NCBI RefSeq assembly: GCF_002201575.2
Contig: NC_058408.1
Span: 56,037,853-56,101,852 of the forward strand
From: Neomonachus schauinslandi
Lineage: Eukaryota > Chordata > Mammalia > Carnivora > Phocidae
Direction of reading: 5' to 3'
DNA: 64,000 bases
Part shown: positions 1 to 11,494 of the stretch, in pieces
Position numbering within the stretch: the first letter of the stretch is position 1
How the letters are laid out: the number at the start of each line of letters is the position of its first letter
Position numbers and translations under genes: made by a program
Notes under the pieces: model-generated
The model's input: only the letters and a program-made list of their open reading frames with translations
What the model was told of the DNA's origin: nothing
The model's database searches: none

Positions 1-2404
1 TCCTTGATGAACATGGATGCAAAAATTCTCACCAAAATACTAGCCAACAGGATCCAACAGCACATTAAGAGGATTATTGACCACGACCAAGTGGGATTCA
101 TCCCTGGGCTTCAAGGTTGGTTCCACATCTGCAAATCAATCAATGTGATACAATACATTAACAAAAGAAAGACCAAGAACCATATGATCCTCTCAATAGA
201 TGCAGAAAAAGCATTTGACAAAGTACAGCATCCTTTCCTGATCAAAACTCTTCAGAGTATAGGGTTAGAGGGTACATACCTCAAGATCATAAAAGCCATC
301 TATGAAAAACCCACAGCGAATATCATTCTCAATGGGGAAAAACTGAGAGCTTTCCCCCTAAGGTCAGGACCATGGCAGGAATGTCCACTATCACCACTGC
401 TATTCAACATAGTATTAGAAGTCCTAGCCACAGCAGTCAGACAACATAAAGAAATAAAAGGCATCTGAATCGGCAAAGAAGAAGTCAAACTCTCACTCTT
501 TGCAGATGATATGATACTTTATGTGGAAAACCCAAAAGACTCCACCCCGAAACTGCTGGAACTCATACAGGAATTCAGTGAAGTGGCAGGATAGAAAATC
601 AATGCACAGAAATCAGTGGCATTCCTATACCAACAACAAGACAGAAGACAGAGAAATTAAGGAGTCGATCCTATTTACAATTGCACCCAAAACCATAAGA
701 TACCTAGGAATAAATCTAACCAAAAAGGCAAAGAATCTACTCAGAAAACTATAAACTACTCATGAAAGAAATTGAGGAAGACACAAAGAAATGGAAAAAC
801 GTTCCATGCTCATGGATTGGAAGAACAGATATTGTGAAGATGTCAATGCTACCCAGAGCAACTACACATTCAATGCAATCCCTATCAAAATGCTATCAAC
901 TTTTTTTAAAGCAATGGAGCAAATAATCCTAAAATTTGTATGGAACCAGAAAAGACCTCGCATAGCCAGAGGAATGTTGAAAAAGAAAAGCAAAGCTGGT
1001 GGCATCACAATTCCGGACTTCAAGCTCTATTACAAAGCTGTAATCGTCAAGACAGTATGGTCCTGGCACAAAAACTGACACATAGATCAATGGAACAGAA
1101 TAGAGAGCCCAGAAGTGGACCCTCAACTCTATGGTCAACTAATCTTTGACAAAGCTGGAAAGAATGTCCAGTGGAAGAAAGACAGTCTCTTCAACAAATG
1201 GTGTTGGGAAATTGGACAGCCACATGCAGAAGAATGAAACTGACCACTTCCTTACACCACACACAAAAATAGACTCAAAATGGTTGAAAGACCTAAACGT
1301 GAGACAGGAGTCCATCAAAATCCTAAAGGAGAACACAGGCAGCAACCTCTTCGACCTCAGCCTCAGCAACTTCTTCCTAGAAACATCGCCAAAGGCAAGG
1401 GAAGCAAGGGGCAAAATGAACTATTGGGACTTCATCAGGATAAAAAGCTTTTGCACAGCAAAAGAAACAGTCAACAAAACTAAAAGACAACCGACAGAAT
1501 GGGAGAAGATATTTGCAAATGACATATCAGATAAAGGTCTAGCATCCAAAATCTATAAACTTAGAAACTCAACACCCAAAGAACAAATGATCCAATCAAG
1601 AAGTGGGCAGAAGGCATGAACAGACATTTTTCCAAAGAAGACATCCAAACGGCCAACAGACACATGAAAAAGTGCTCAACATCGCTCGGCATCAGGGAAA
1701 TCCAAATCGAAACCTCAATGAGATACCACCTTACACCAGTCAGAATGGCTAAAATTAACAAGCCAGGAAATGACAGATGTTGGCGGGGATGTGGAGAAAG
1801 GGGAACCCTCCTACACTGTTGGTGGGAATGCAAGCTGGTGCAGCCACTCTGGAAAACTGTACGGAGGTTCCTCAAAAAGTTGAAAATAGAGCTACCATAC
1901 GGCCCAGCAATTGCACTACTGGGTATTTACCCCAAAGATACAAATGTAGGGATCCGAAGGGGTACATGCACCCCAATGTTTATAGTAGCAATGTTCACAA
2001 TAGCCAAATTATGGAAAGAGCCAAGATGTCCATCGACAGATGAATGGATAAAGAAGATGTGGTATATATGTACAATGGAATATTATGCAGTCATCAAAAG
2101 GAATGAAATCTTGGCATTTGCAACGACATGGATGGAACTGGAAGGTATTATGCTGGGTGAAATAAGTCAATCAGAGAAAGACATGTATTACATGACCTTA
2201 CATTCCTCACTGATATGAGGAATTCTTAATCTCAGGAAACAAACTGAGGGTTGCTGCAGTGGTGAGGGGTGGGAGCGATGGTGTGGCTGGGTGATAGACA
2301 TTGGGGAGGGTATGTGCTATGGTGAGCGCTGTGAATTGTGTAAGACTATTGAATCACAGACCTCTAGCTCTGAAACAAATAATACATTATATGTTAAAAA
2401 AAAA
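1..2404 (+). mobile_element. L1 LINE, 3' part (ORF2 RT to poly-A), decayed
   Basis: The conceptual ORF2 product begins inside the reverse-transcriptase domain at the window edge. It shows the block with SIDAEKAFD (about 195-225), the CPLSPLLFN block (about 384-408) and an intact FADD active-site motif near 500. A stop at 466-468, another at 592-594 and frame changes break it into pieces. The Cys-rich C-terminal region with the WRGCGERGTLLHCWWEC motif lies at about 1780-1835, and ORF2 ends with a TGA at 2216-2218. A G-rich 3' UTR with the sequence AAACAAACTGAGGGTTG follows, then an A-rich tail at 2395-2411. It cannot be an active copy. It lies sense to KIFAP3, unlike most L1s here. Confidence 0.93.
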
Positions 2405-2665
2405 AGAAAAAGATAGTAGTAAGGGAGAAATGAAGGTGGGGGAAGTCAGTGGGCGAGACGAACCGTGAGAGACTCTGTACTCTGAGAAACAAACTGAGGG
2501 TTCTAGAGTGGAGGGGGGTGGGGGGATGGTTTAGCCTGGTGATGGGTATTAAAGAGGGCACGTACTGAATGGAGCTCTGGGTGTTATACGCAAACAATGA
2601 ATCATGGAACACTACCTCAAAAACTAATGATGTAATGTATGGTTTTTAACATAACATAATTTTTT
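2405..2665 (+). mobile_element. L1 3'-UTR fragment, second copy
   Basis: This begins right after the tail of the preceding L1. It repeats the same G-rich 3'-UTR motifs: ATGAAGGTGGGGGAAG, CTGAGAAACAAACTGAGGG, a G-run near 2514-2526, GGGTATTAAAGAGGGCACGT and TCATGGAACACTACC. It ends at AACATAACATAATTTTTTT. The antisense copy at 22659 carries the same end, so they share a recent carnivore L1 3'-UTR type. This copy is either truncated at its 5' end or was split by the neighbouring insertion. Confidence 0.85.
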
Positions 2666-2679
2666 TAAAAAATAGAAAA

Positions 2680-3250
2680 ATTATTATATTAAGATACCAC
2701 TGCACATCTATTAGAATAGATAAAATCCAAAATATTGACAGCAAATGCTGGTGAGGATATAGAGCAGTAGGAACTCATTCATTGCTAGTGGGAATATAAA
2801 ATGATACTGCCACTTTGGAAGACAGTTTGGCAATTTCTTACAAAGCTAGTCATAGGCTTACCATATAATCTATAAGTTGTCCCTAGATATGAACTCAAAT
2901 GAATTGAAAATAATGTCCACACGAAAACTGGTACGTGAATATTTATAGAAAATTTATGATTGTCAGAAGCAGGAAGCACCCCAGATATCCTTCAACAAAT
3001 TTTGGTGCATTCATATAACCAAGTATGATTCAGCACTAAAAAGAAATGAACTATCAAGCTATGAAAACACATTTGAGGTACCTTACTGTATTAATGCATG
3101 TAAGTGAAAGAAGCCAGAATGGAAAAAACTACATACTATATGATTCCAACTATGTGACATTCTAGAAAAGGCAAAACTAAAGTAGAAAGATGAGAGCCTG
3201 TCAGGAGTCCAAGGGGTGTGGGAGGGCAGAATAGGTGAAGCACAGGGCAT
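2680..3250 (+). mobile_element. Older L1 (L1M-type) ORF2 3' end
   Basis: Degenerate sequence has the order of L1 ORF2 C-terminus and 3' UTR: AGATACCACTGCACATC, GGGAATATAAAATGATACTGCCACTTTGG, an oligonucleotide-like run to CAAGTATGATTCAGCACTAAAAAGAAATGA, then TCAGGAGTCCAAGGGG near 3200. Stops are frequent. It is an old sense-oriented copy and its family is not assigned further. Confidence 0.75.
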
Positions 3251-3990
3251 TTATGCATAAATTTATCCCTATCCGAATAATGATTTCACAGATGTTCAGT
3301 GTAAGACATTTTTTTGAGATCTCTGTCCCTACTGCCTCTAATCTAATACCTTGATATCTCTTCAAAAATTGTCCATCTTCACCAAAAAAGAATTCCACAC
3401 AGTGGCTACTTTCTTATGTTTCTCTTTTTGAATATAAGCCTTGCATTGGTGCATCTGCTTGTAAGAGTCTTTTGCCTCCAGTTGAGTTTCACCCTGAACC
3501 TAATTTTATGTCTTCATGGCTCTCCCTGGTACCACGAATTCATGTACATTGGTAATTGTTTCCATCAGAACAACTGAATCTGAATATACTGATATTATGT
3601 GTTGACCCTATTTAAAAAAAAAATGATTGTGAGTATGGTCAAGAAAGTTACTCATTTTTGGCAGTATGGATTCTCACATCCAACAGTGACTAAAGACTTT
3701 ATATATATTGTCAGAAAGACTGTTTTAAAACAAGATCCCTGAATATGCTGTCCTGCCTAGAAGAGTCAGATGTAGATTTTAATATTCTTTTGTTATCTCA
3801 TTTGTCCAGTTCAAAGAAATCATTTCTTTACATATTTTAAGCCTAATTATATCTAATACTATATTATATTTTACTGAAAGAGTCTGTGTCAGGTACATTT
3901 AACTGCATTATAAACTATTTATTTAAAAGAAGTATTGTGTAAGTTATCACTTTAATATAACTGAGTTGGAAAATTCTGATATGCTTACAG

Positions 3991-4145
3991 CATTCGTCTT
4001 AAGAGTCTCAATGCCAACACAGATATAACTTCCCTGGCACGGAAGGTGGTTGAAGAATGTAAACTTATTCATCCCTCAAAATTAAATGAGGTAGAACAGC
4101 TATTGTACTATCTACAGAACCGCCGTGATTCATTGTCAGGAAAAG
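3991..4145 (+). CDS. KIFAP3: KIFAP3 coding exon (about residues 55-107)
   Basis: This 155-bp exon is flanked by TTACAG and GTAAGT-like GTAAG. It begins with the last base of an Ile codon and ends with the first base of a Glu codon, leaving 51 whole codons. The translation starts IRLKSLNANTDITSLARKVV and ends RRDSLSGK, which is the mammalian KAP3 sequence. It belongs to the N-terminal part of KAP3 before the armadillo repeats, with the helical stretch KLNEVEQLLYYLQNRR. No frameshift or stop is seen. Confidence 0.97.
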
Positions 4146-6389
4146 GTAAGTAGAATTCCTCACTTTTTAATGCATAACCAGAGTTGTTTGACTATAGTTT
4201 GTGCTTTTGATTTTTGAATGGTGGGGTTTTTTTTTTTGTTATTGTTTTATTTTGTTTTGCCTGTATTATAAATAAGTAAATGAAAAAAACCTATTAGTTT
4301 CCTGTGTACAAGGCTCTTTATTAGATGCTTCCACACAAAATGATCTGTTTCTATTTCATACTGTGGTATGTGTGTATGTTTGTGTATGTGTACACATGTG
4401 CTGAAATCAGGAATGAAAAACAAATGTCTGTCATACTGACTCTAGAATAATAAAAGAAGAGAATTTGGGGCAGAAAAATCCATTTTCTGTACCCCAACTA
4501 GATTTATATTTTCTAAATTTCTTCTTGACACTTAATTTATAATGTGAATTGATTACTCAGGTATTTAAATGTTAAAATATGTGTTATATATTTTAGACTA
4601 TCCTTTAGGATAGTTTTATGACTCTTTCTTAGGAAAATATTGCTTTTTCATTCTTAATGTCTTCCTTGTTGCCATTCTCCTAGCTTCAATTTCCTCATAA
4701 AGAACCAAGCCATTAAAATTTAGAGCTAAGCAGTTGATTATTTTTCGAAGGCATCATCAAATCTAAACCAAAAATGAAACAAAATAAAAATACAGACATT
4801 TCAATGGAAAGTCATCTAAGATTATTGAATGCTGTATTCTACTTCCTAGTACTGATTTAGTTTACATGTCTTTCACCATTGTGAGTTCTAAAATATGGTG
4901 CCTTTGGGGCACCTGGGTGGCTCAGTTGGTTAAGCGACTGCCTTCGGCTCAGGTCATGATCCTGGAGTCCCAGGATCGAGTCCCACATTGGGCTCCCTGC
5001 TCAGCAGGGAGTCTGCTTCTCCCTCTGACCCTCCTCCCTCTCATGCTCTCTGTCTCTCATTCTCTCTCTCGCAAATAAATAAAATCTTAAAAAATAAAAA
5101 AATAAAATAAAATAAAATATGGTGCCTTTGAAATAATTTATAAGTGCTTAGGATTATTCTAAGTAGAAAAAAGTAAGAGAAAATTTGGACATTTTTCAAA
5201 TTATTTCAGTCTTTTCTCTCTATCCACAGCAAATAAAATGCCTTGTGTCTAATACATATTTTTATTAGTTAACCCTGAATATAATATCTAATGTGATCAA
5301 TATGTATTTTTGAATGAATTAAGTGATTATAAATTTATTTAAAAGCAAAAATAAACAGTTTGAACTTGATTGCATCCAACTACATCACTGGCATTCAATG
5401 TGTAATTGTTCATTATTCATAATAAGTGCTATAAGGAAAAATTATTAAATGTTTCATGATAGAATATTCTGGTTAAGATCTTTGTAAATGAGGGAGATAA
5501 CTTCTTCAATAAGTTAAATAAGTTCAAAGTGAGCAAAGTAAATCCTGTACTCTAATAAGATGTATGTATACTTATTTTGAGTTGTATAGTGTAGTTAAAA
5601 TTGATCTTTCCTAATGCCTAATTAATACAATCATGAATGCATTTATAGTAAAATAACTTTACTAATAAAACCCTTTAACTGAGTTTTCAAGGTAAATTAG
5701 TCTTCTCACTTTCTTTCCCCCAAATTAAAGGAATATGAGGAAATTTTCATGTCAAAATATATGGATAAATCCATTAAAATCAATCTGTTTATATAGATAT
5801 TAATGTTTGAAGACATATATGAAATACTGTTACTATGTTAAATACACACTTATTTTAAAAAAACTATTCTATTTTTCTTTTTTAACTTTTTTATGTGGTA
5901 TTCACTATTTCAAAGCCAAAAACCTTGCCCCTTAAAGTGATTGAAACAAAACAGTAATACTTATTTATGTGATTTGTTACCTTAAGTGATTTTTTTTTAT
6001 TTCAGTTTTTATATTATTCAACCCATTAATGTATCTTTGCCTTATTGATTTTCCTCCTCCAACCTTAAGTGTGAGTTACAAAGGGACTATTTTGCTGCCT
6101 GTTGGCAAGTCTGGCTATTTACATACCCAAGAAGTTAATGTAGGAGGAAATGAAGTTATGACTTTGGGATCATTTATAGATTTTATTCATTTATATCCTT
6201 GATATCCTCAACAGATGGATTATAGATGAACATTTTTTATTTTTTTATTTCTTGGAAAAAAGATGATTTCATAAACTATTCAGTTTTAAGATCCCCAGCT
6301 CAGCCATAATAAAACTCAGCTGCTGAAAATAAAAATTACCCAGAAACTCTAAAAACCTAGTTCTCATTAAAAACAAAATCTTTTTACAG
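4146..6389 (+). other. KIFAP3: KIFAP3 intron, 2.2 kb
   Basis: It has a GT donor at 4146 and an acceptor TTTTTACAG ending at 6389. It is AT-rich throughout. The only repeat I can name is the CAN-SINE at 4907-5113. In the remaining stretches, 4150-4890 and 5131-6380, I see no gene or identifiable repeat beyond short A/T runs. Confidence 0.9.
4907..5113 (+). mobile_element. CAN-SINE (SINEC), full length
   Basis: A tRNA-derived head starts GGGCACCTGGGTGGCTCAGT, with box-B-like sequence near GGATCGAGTCCC. The body ends in a CT-rich stretch, then AATAAATAAAATCTT and an A-rich tail. Near-perfect target-site duplications of 18 bp (TAAAATATGGTGCCTTTG) lie at 4889-4906 and 5113-5130, so this is a young insertion. 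Confidence 0.97.
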
Positions 6390-6445
6390 AAAAAAAAGAA
6401 AAATCAAGCAAGCCTAAAGATCCACCTCCTTTTGAAGGAATGGAG
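6390..6445 (+). CDS. KIFAP3: KIFAP3 coding exon (about residues 107-125), Lys-rich micro-linker
   Basis: This 56-bp exon is too short to be seen as an ORF. It starts with eight A residues that finish the split Glu codon, and encodes KKEKSSKPKDPPPFEGME in 18 codons. The acceptor is TTTTTACAG and the donor GTAAGA. The product is a charged, Pro-containing linker between the N-terminal region and the armadillo domain of KAP3. The 8-A run sits directly at the acceptor, so it is a likely place for sequencing or polymerase slippage errors. The frame is intact here. Confidence 0.96.
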
Positions 6446-6985
6446 GTAAGACTATATTCTGATCTACTAGAGAACTGATTGATTGTAAGGTTGTTGCCTT
6501 TTCCCATCAATAATTCATACAATAACATTAAATAGATAGGGATATTTTAAAGATTATTCAACTTAGAAGTACCTGGAAAAGGTAGATATTCAATATTTCA
6601 TACAGGCAAAAGTTAGTGGTATTTTTTTAGATATAATTTATTTTGATAAGTAGGTTTTGAAATGTTTTAAATATTCTTATTGCCTTATGTTTTGAAATAT
6701 TGTTTAACCTATTGAAGTAGATATAAATTATTTGCATTAAATTTAAGATATTTTATATTAATAGGCCAATTTTAGAGTTTATGTACTTCCTATTTTCATA
6801 TGGTTTATAGCTACTTTGTATTAGAGTCCTAGCACCCAAAGGTCTAATTTTCCCCTCTACAAAAGGATGGCAACTATGAGTCCTTGGAAAATTTGTCTGT
6901 TATTAAAAGGGCAAAATGTCATTCTTTTAACAGTGGCTTTGTTAAATATTGTTCTTTTGGAGTACTTCCTCTTCCTTTCTTTCAG
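6446..6985 (+). other. KIFAP3: KIFAP3 intron, 540 bp
   Basis: The GTAAGA donor at 6446 and pyrimidine-rich acceptor CTTTCTTTCAG ending at 6985 are both clear. The interior is AT-rich. I see no repeat or gene in it. Confidence 0.92.
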
Positions 6986-7127
6986 ATTGATGAAGTTGCT
7001 AACATTAATGATATGGATGAATACATTGAGTTACTATATGAAGATATTCCTGACAAAGTTCGGGGTTCTGCTTTGATCCTGCAGCTTGCCCGAAATCCTG
7101 ATAACTTGGAAGAACTACTATTGAATG
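6986..7127 (+). CDS. KIFAP3: KIFAP3 coding exon (about residues 126-173)
   Basis: This 142-bp exon holds 47 whole codons plus the first base of a Glu codon. The translation begins IDEVANINDMDEYIELLYED and ends PDNLEELLLN, matching KAP3. The segment with GSALILQLARNPDNLEELL looks like the helices that open the armadillo-repeat array. The donor is GTGATT rather than GTRAGT, so it is weak at positions +3 to +6 (see findings). Reading on into the intron gives only five residues before a stop at 7142-7144. Confidence 0.97.
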
Positions 7128-7706
7128 GTGATTTATATCTATAAATATTAAAAATAGAAAAATTGTATAATGTGGTTTTTAAGGAGAAAGCTAAAATTAT
7201 ACCAAAGTTAGGAATGCATTTGTTTCCCAGAACTTTGTTACCTTCTTAGGAAAAATTTTTAACTTAAGAGGATAACATTTAAATATTCTCTGAAGAATTT
7301 AGAAATCATTTAAACAACAAAAATAAAGCATTAATGATACTGTATCTTTTCATTCTTCTGCTCTGGAAGACTTTTATCCTTTCAGTTAGGATACAGTATC
7401 AAACTTCTGACATTTGCACACATATGTATATGCTTTTATTAAATTGGTTAAAGTTCCAAAATTAGTTTTTTTTCAGTAGTGCAGCAAAAATATGTATTAA
7501 TCTTTATAAGTTTATTTTGATTGAATTTGATGCTCTCCTTTCATTAGATGTGCTAGGTAATAAAGAAAAAGGAGATACAATGCTCTTAAAATCTTTTTTC
7601 TCAGTAATACCACTATAGAATTACTTTAAGTGCACAGTTTTCTGACTATACTTCTGCCAAAAATAAAATATGGAAGATGTCATTATTACCTGATTTTCCA
7701 TCACAT

Positions 7707-7782
7707 GATAAAGAATACCTTTTTGTCTATTTTCATAATTCTTTGATAAAGAATACCTTTTTGTCTATTTTCATAATTCTTT
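7707..7782. repeat. 38-bp tandem duplication (2 copies)
   Basis: The unit beginning GATAAAGAATACCTTTTTG occurs at 7707-7744 and again at 7745-7782 with no visible difference. It is a recent local duplication within the intron, away from splice sites. Confidence 0.93.
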
Positions 7783-8184
7783 TATGGAGGCTGCACAGTA
7801 CACACCTATACTTTGTAGCTTGGAAAATACATACAAAGAATTGTCCAGGAAGTCCTAGGATGTTACCAGTGTTCTCAGTAGGAAATTTGTGCATTTTAAG
7901 TATTTTTAAAATTACACAACTCATATATTTTTTAAAAAGACTTAGAATATTATAGATGAAACCCCCTTTGACCATTACTCTATAATCTGAGTTTGGAGTG
8001 CATTCATTCTTCTAGATCCTTTTCATATATACTTTTGTATATATAAAGTATATATATATGAATTTTTTATAGAGTATTACTTTGTAAGAATTTTTATATT
8101 AATAATATCGTACTACTTTTTTGTTAATTTTTTCCATATAGTAATGTTTTGAGATTACATGCAGATAGATAACATATAATGTAA

Positions 8185-8360
8185 AGATTGTATTTATTTA
8201 TTTGAGAGAGAGAGATAGCAAGAGAGCACAAGTGGGGGGGAGAGGGAGAAGCAGACTCCCCGCTGAGCAGGGAGCCTGACACGGGCTCTATCCCAGGACT
8301 CTCGGATCATGACCTAAGCCAAAAGCAGACCCTTAACCAACTGAGCCACCCAGGTGCCCC
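8185..8360 (-). mobile_element. CAN-SINE (SINEC), antisense
   Basis: The reverse-strand head GGGGCACCTGGGTGGCTCAG is at 8360-8341 and the T-rich (reverse A-rich) end at about 8187. Target duplications ATAATGTAA are at 8176-8184 and 8361-8369. Confidence 0.95.
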
Positions 8361-8515
8361 ATAATGTAATTAATTTTTAAACAATTTTGGTTATTGCTTT
8401 TTATGAAGCTTTATATAGCTTTAGCCATTCCTCTATTGATCGGTCGTTAGATTGTTTACAAATTTTTCGGTAGGGAATATTGCTTCAGTGAACATCTTTG
8501 TACATATCTTCTTCC

Positions 8516-8700
8516 TTTTTTTTTTTTTTTTTTTTTTTTTACAGACATAAAGCCATTTATTTAAAGCATGGATCCAGGATACTTACTGACACTTGTGTTC
8601 CCACAGCAGGGACCAGAATCCTATTGCATTTAAACTGAACAGACGTGATTTTGTGTTTATTTTTCTTATGACTAAATTCCATGAATCCCTTAGCCTATTT
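8516..8700 (-). pseudogene. Possible retroposed mRNA 3' end (antisense)
   Basis: A run of 25 T (8516-8540) is followed 15 bases later by TTTATT at 8556-8561. On the minus strand this reads AATAAA, 15 nt, then poly-A, the arrangement of a polyadenylated transcript. About 150 bases of non-L1-looking sequence follow before an L1 3' end begins near 8705. I do not recognise the parent gene and no flanking duplication is clear, so it could instead be part of an unrecognised repeat. Confidence 0.4.
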
Positions 8701-8704
8701 AATT

Positions 8705-8990
8705 TATTGAGTTCACTTTTTTTTCAATTAATTAACATATATTATTTGTTTCAGGGGTACAGGTCTGTGATTCATCAGTCTTATATAATACCCAGTGCTC
8801 ATTACAACACATACCCTTCCCAGTGTCCATCACCCAGTTATCCCATCCTCCCACTCCCCTCCCCTGCAGCAACCCTCAGTTTGTTTCCTAAGATTAAGAG
8901 TCTCTTACAGTTTGTCTCCCTCTCTGGTTTCGTCACAAGCAAGGAATTCTTTACAGTGTGTACACAGAAACAGAGGTCATACAGAAATAC
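8705..8990 (-). mobile_element. L1 3'-end fragment, antisense
   Basis: The sequence TTAATTAACATATATTATTTG, TTTCAGGGGTACAGG, CAGTGCTCATTACAACAC and CCAGTGTCCATCACCCAG is the complement of a carnivore L1 3' UTR. The same series of motifs is seen at 32606 and 44165. It is strongly 5'-truncated. Confidence 0.75.
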
Positions 8991-9235
8991 AGGTCATAAT
9001 GTTTTAAGGGATTTTGCCAAACTGCCTTCCTAAATGGTTGTACTGCTCTGTCCCCAGACCAGTGGAATATGAAAGCCATTAAACTTTTAAATTTTTTGAC
9101 ATTGTCTTATGGTAATGAACAAGTTCTCTTGTTTTAAGTTGCATTTGCCTGATTTCTAATGAATTTACTTTTTTCCTCATGTCACTAGACTTTTGGAATT
9201 TCTACCCTGTTTTGAAGTTTGTATTCCTGTGTATT

Positions 9236-9262
9236 TGTGTGTGTGTGTGTGTGTGTGTGTGA
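9236..9262. repeat. (GT)n microsatellite
   Basis: About 13 uninterrupted GT units at 9236-9262 inside old L1-derived DNA. It is likely to be length-polymorphic. Confidence 0.9.
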
Positions 9263-9467
9263 GACTATACGTATATTTACATAAATATATGTACAGTCTT
9301 TATATCCTTTTTTACATATATAATTTAGCATATAAATTTATATCATTTATATCCTTTTTCTTTTATGTGCTTAGAATAGTTTCTCTCAATCTATTGTCTC
9401 TTTTTTGTATATCTTTTTCCATCTGTTTGCTTTCACCGTATTTGTGCCTTTGAATCTAAAATGTTTG

Positions 9468-9484
9468 TATTGAAAAAAATAAAT

Positions 9485-9515
<31 letters not shown>

Positions 9516-9540
9516 TAAATAAATAAAAAAAATAAAATGT
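9468..9540. repeat. A-rich (AAATA)n-like simple repeat with short duplication
   Basis: A run built from AAATA and AATAAAA units lies between two copies of AAAATGTTTGTATTG (9459-9473 and 9535-9549). The flanking direct repeat suggests a retroposed A-tail or a small slippage insertion rather than an old stable sequence. Confidence 0.7.
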
Positions 9541-11378
9541 TTGTATTGTAGAAAGCATATAGTTGGATTGTGCTTTTTTTTTAATCCATTCTGCCAGTCT
9601 CTCCCTTTTGATTGGAGTGTTTAGTCTATTTACCATTAACGTAATTACTCATTAAGTGGGATTGTTATTTAACACTTTGTATTTGTTTTCTATATCTTTT
9701 ATCATTTTTGTTCCTTTAGCCCCTTATTACTGCCTTCTTTTATGTAAAATGGATATTTTTTAGTATACCATTTTAATCCTTTTGATTTCTTTTATTATGT
9801 TTTCCTGAATTATTTTCTGAGTGTTTGCCCTAGAATTACAGTTACCATCTTAAATTAAAATAATCTAGTTCAAATTAATAGTAACTTAATTTGAATAGTA
9901 TGTAAAAACTTTGCTCCAATATACCTTTATTCCCTCTCCACTCCTTTGTACTATTTTGGTAATACAAAGTACATCATTATACATTATTTGCCTATCAGCA
10001 CAGTAATATAATTATTGATGTATGAGTTTTTTTAATCAGATAGAAGAGTATAGTCAGAAATATGTTTATACTGTCTTTTTATTTATATAGTTATCTTTAC
10101 CTTTGCTCTTTATTTCTTTGTGTGGATTTAAGTTCTTCTGTGGTATTTTTTCATTTAAGCCTGAAGGATTCCCTTTAGTATTCTCATAGGGAAGATTTAA
10201 TATCAACAAATTCTTTAAATTTTTGTTTACCTAGGAATAGGCATGACTTAATTTTTCTTTGGTGTTTGAATGGGTAGTTTTGCTGGATGTAGAATTCTTG
10301 TTTGACAGTCTTTTTCTTTTAGTACTTTGACTATACCATCCCATTGTCTTCATGTCTTCATGGTTTCTGATATGAAATTGGCTGTTAATCTTATAAAGAA
10401 TCCTGTATAACTATTGAGCTGCTTTCTTCTTACTGCTTTCAACATTTTCTTTGCCTTTGGCTTTTGCCAGTGAGTGTGACTATGATGTGTTTAGGTGTTG
10501 ATGTTTTTTAGTTTGTCTTGCTTGGAGTTCATGGAATTCCTTGGATCTGCAGATTAATGTTTTTCATCAAACTTGGAAGTTTTGGGCATTATTTTGTTAA
10601 ATATTCATTTAGCTCCTTTCTCTCCTTTCCTCTTGGGACTCCCATGTTAATGTGCTTGTTTGGTGCCCCATTGGTCTTTGAGGCTCTTTATTTTTCATTC
10701 TTTTTTCTTTCAGTTCTTTAGACTGGATAATCTTAATTGACCTACCTTTAATTTGCCAGTTCTTTCTTTTTCTAGTTCACATCTGCTGTTAAGGCCCTTT
10801 AATGAATTTTTCATTTCAGATGTACTTTGTAACTCCAGAATTTATATTTGGTTCATATTTTTTGATTTGTATCTCCTTATTGATATTATTTGTTTGATGA
10901 GACATCATTTGCCTACCTTCCCATACTTTTCTTTAAACCTTTAGATATGGTTTCCTTTAGTTCATTGAATGTATTTACAATAGCTAGTTTAAAGTCTTTG
11001 TTTCATAAGTTCAACATCTGAGCTTCCTCATGGACAATTCCTATTGACTCCTGTGTTTACTGAGTACAGGACATAGCATCCTGTTTTCTCTCATGTCTTT
11101 TAGTTTTTATTGTTGTTGAAATAATATTGGGACACTCCCTCCAGGGCTTATTTTTACTGTTGGTTTAATGAGTTTCTTGGATTAATTCTGAAAAATCTGT
11201 ATTCTTTGTGCTGCCACTGAAGCTTTCTAGTTCAGTTAGTTTAGTGTTTAATGATTGGATAGAGGTTTTTAAATGCCTGGCCCTAAGTGTCCCAGCCTTT
11301 GCTGAGGGGCTGTGTTTGTGTGTCTGTTGGAGCATGTCTTCAGTATTTAAGCAGGTAGTTTACAAGATCTTAGCCTTT

Positions 11379-11494
11379 TTTTTTTTTAACTTTTTTTTAC
11401 TTATTTAATTAATCTCTACACCCAACATGGGGCTCAAACTCATGACCAAGAGTCTCATGCTTTACTGACTGAGCCTGCCAGAAACTCCCAAGGC
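11379..11494 (-). mobile_element. Older, short CAN-SINE variant, antisense
   Basis: The sequence carries AATTAATCTCTACACCCAAC, GGGGCTCAAACTCATGACC and CTGACTGAGCCTGCCAG, the complement of the tRNA-related head of an older carnivore SINE type. Imperfect duplications CTTAGCCTTT are at 11369-11378 and 11495-11504. Confidence 0.8.

Larger units (their letters stand above)
1..3990 (+). other. KIFAP3: KIFAP3 intron, 3' part only
   Basis: The intron enters from the left of the window and ends with acceptor TTACAG at 3985-3990. Positions 1 to about 3250 are L1-derived and in the same orientation as the gene (separate entries). About 3250-3980 is AT-rich sequence in which I see no gene and no repeat I can name. 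Confidence 0.9.
8370..11360 (-). mobile_element. Old L1M-type LINE, antisense, fragmented
   Basis: Reverse-strand L1 sequence is recognisable in pieces. An ORF2 3' part lies around 8400-8515 and 9000-9150. The start of ORF2 lies near 9580-9640 (complement of the segment reading CCATTCTGCCAGTCTC, with GATTGGAGTGTTTAG). ORF1-like and leader sequence continues to about 11150 (for example the segment with GGATGTAGAATTCTTG at 10280-10300). Large internal parts of ORF2 are missing and no long frame survives. Later insertions sit inside it. Confidence 0.75.

Noticed and set aside
8593..9033. Open frame of 146 codons
   Set aside because: It runs across a retroposed fragment and an antisense L1 3' UTR, so it cannot be one gene.
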